Source: an archaeon
Lineage (GTDB): Archaea; Thermoproteota; Nitrososphaeria; Nitrososphaerales; CADDZS01
Direction of reading: 5' to 3'
Length of the DNA: 5,812 bases
Assembly: GCA_021806865.1 (NCBI GenBank)
Contig: JAKAPU010000171.1
Span: 1 to 5,812 of the forward strand
Of the stretch, positions 4,944 through 5,812 are shown piece by piece (within the stretch, counting starts at the first letter, position 1; each line of letters opens with the position of its first letter). The notes beneath the pieces were generated by a model. It did not search any database, was not told the origin of the DNA, and worked only from the letters and a program-made list of their open reading frames with translations. The position numbers and the translations under genes were made by a program.

Positions 4944-5405
4944 TTGGATACGTCGTACCTTCTCCCAATTTTTGGAGTGAAGCTGGAATACCACGACTAC
5001 GAATCAGCCTTCACCAAGTTGCTAAAGAGGTACAAAGTCGGGTACAATCCCGTTTCTCTGATCGAAGCAAAATGGATAATCCTCAGACACTCCAAAAGAT
5101 CGCCGGAAAAAAGGGTCGCTCTGCTGCAATCCTACAGAAAGAGATTGCTCTCACTTGAAAAAGATGAAAGGGTGCAGGGAACAATCATCACGAGCGAAAG
5201 GATGGAAGAATTATCCGATGCTCTGCTGACCAAGCATAACGTCAGGGATTATTTCGACAGGCAAATCTACTCCTGCGCCGCAGAGTTACAGTGCATTCTT
5301 CTCACCGAAGACAATACACTGCACGACTTGATGAAAAAGAAAAGCGCGAGCGCACCCAAAGAAGCGTTGAGGTGGAAAGAACTCCTGAATCGCTTGGAAG
5401 ACTAA
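4944..5405 (+). CDS. vapC: PIN-domain ribonuclease toxin VapC
   Basis: This 153-residue PIN-domain protein is of typical size. All four acidic positions are visible: D2 in LDTSYLLP, E41 in SLIEAKW, D105 in DYFDRQIYSCAAEL and D123 in LLTEDNTLHDL. Together they bind the divalent metals for RNA cleavage; family members cut tRNA or rRNA. The surrounding sequence, NVRDYFDRQIYSCAAEL, matches the usual 'hnl..yDalivatAle' helix. A charged tail, KEALRWKELLNRLED (139-153), ends the protein. TTG 4944 is the only normal start in the frame before the conserved DTS; ATG 4933 is in another frame. It lies 7 bases after VapB, in antitoxin-toxin order. The gene appears intact, so the module should be active. 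Confidence 0.9.
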   Translation: MDTSYLLPIFGVKLEYHDYESAFTKLLKRYKVGYNPVSLIEAKWIILRHSKRSPEKRVALLQSYRKRLLSLEKDERVQGTIITSERMEELSDALLTKHNVRDYFDRQIYSCAAELQCILLTEDNTLHDLMKKKSASAPKEALRWKELLNRLED

Positions 5406-5812
5406 TTTTCGAAACTATTTCTGTCAGAAAGCACTCTATCTCGTTGTCACTACACGGCCGATCTGAGGTACTTTCGATTAGCAAAAAATGGCTCAGAGAC
5501 TCTCGTATCTGCGGGAGCGGTCGCTTGCCAATTATGAGCTTGTGTCTGGCTGGCTTGTCCGTAGCGCCATTGACAACCGTGCAGTGATTCCCGTTCAGGC
5601 TATCCCGCTTCAATTCTGCAAGGGAGACCTTTCGGAAATCATCTCTAGCGTGTTGCTTGCTGGGTGTTGATTACCAACGGAAAGAACTGGTGTTGTTTAG
5701 AAATACACGCGTCGCTGCGTGAATAGAAAGAGATCAAAGGTCGAGATACATCCAAGCATTCTCGTCCTGATCCAAGTCTAAAAAAGTAGATACGGAAATC
5801 AACTAGTGCAAC
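5406..5812. other. Stretch with no convincing gene
   Basis: Nothing firm is seen after VapC. A plus-strand frame at 5488-5670 (60 codons from ATG) and a minus-strand frame open from the right edge to 5645 (55 codons, no ATG) both exist, but neither shows a recognisable motif or a ribosome site. A small inverted repeat, CACGC/GCGTG, lies at 5706-5721. The stretch could be intergenic or the decayed edge of a mobile region. Confidence 0.4.
5488..5670 (+). CDS. Doubtful small ORF downstream of VapC
   Basis: There are 60 codons from an ATG, beginning MAQRLSYLRERSLANYEL and ending SSVLLAGC. I do not recognise it. No Shine-Dalgarno is visible before the ATG, only an A-rich stretch. The composition is unremarkable, and the overlapping frames in this region are also partly open. 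It is listed because the interval has no better candidate. Confidence 0.15.
   Translation: MAQRLSYLRERSLANYELVSGWLVRSAIDNRAVIPVQAIPLQFCKGDLSEIISSVLLAGC

Noticed and set aside
4525..4968. 147-codon minus-strand frame opposite vapB
   Set aside because: It is antisense to the well-supported AbrB antitoxin and has the Ser/Leu/Phe-rich composition of a shadow frame.
3850..5738. Exact 12-base direct repeat AAAGAGATCAAA at 3850-3861 and 5727-5738 flanking the toxin-antitoxin genes, possible attachment sites
   Set aside because: A 12-base match is expected about once by chance in 5.8 kb, and no integrase or tRNA end is next to either copy.
5645..5812. Minus-strand frame open from the right edge for 55 codons, possibly the end of a gene entering the window
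   Set aside because: No motif is recognised, and an open frame of this length has several percent probability by chance per frame. The adjoining sequence is needed.

Overview
The window looks archaeal. TATA-like boxes sit about 25-40 bases upstream of several starts. One start is preceded by AAGGTGATCAA, a good match to the archaeal anti-Shine-Dalgarno. TTG starts are used often, and there is an AbrB/PIN VapBC module. A soil or thermophilic Nitrososphaeria/Thaumarchaeota-type genome carrying a decaying head-tail provirus would fit, but the lineage is inference. No rRNA, tRNA, CRISPR array or insertion sequence was recognised.

Left part (1-1430). The C-terminal end of a DprA/SLOG-like Rossmann protein enters from the left on the + strand. 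Convergent with it is a 189-residue minus-strand protein whose fold resembles nucleoside 2-deoxyribosyltransferase/TIR-like Rossmannoid proteins. Divergent from that gene is a 106-residue winged-helix regulator. The two divergent genes share an intergenic region with a perfect 34-bp palindrome centred on a TATA-like ATATATAT, a probable shared operator. The first codons of the minus-strand gene carry three copies of a 7-bp element that can form two mutually exclusive hairpins around its TTG start.

Middle part (1506-3637, minus strand). This is a tight three-gene cassette: a small helical protein in the usual terminase small-subunit position, a complete large terminase (TerL) with all ATPase and nuclease motifs plus a four-cysteine cluster, and a 148-residue protein of unknown function. 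Gaps are 4 bases each. No portal, protease or capsid gene is in view, so the packaging genes look isolated. The roughly 440-base gap upstream (3638-4081) has no gene but holds a TATA box, a 30-bp-spaced direct repeat, and a 40-base hairpin with a GAGA loop.

Right part (4082-5812, plus strand). Two toxin-antitoxin modules lie in tandem. The first is RelBE-like: the antitoxin is intact, but the toxin has three in-frame stops. The second is a complete AbrB-type VapB with a PIN-domain VapC, both apparently starting at TTG. The last 400 bases hold only weak open frames.

Together the window reads as an accessory region, a provirus packaging remnant flanked by toxin-antitoxin modules and a regulated Rossmannoid gene pair with possible defence or nucleotide-sensing roles.
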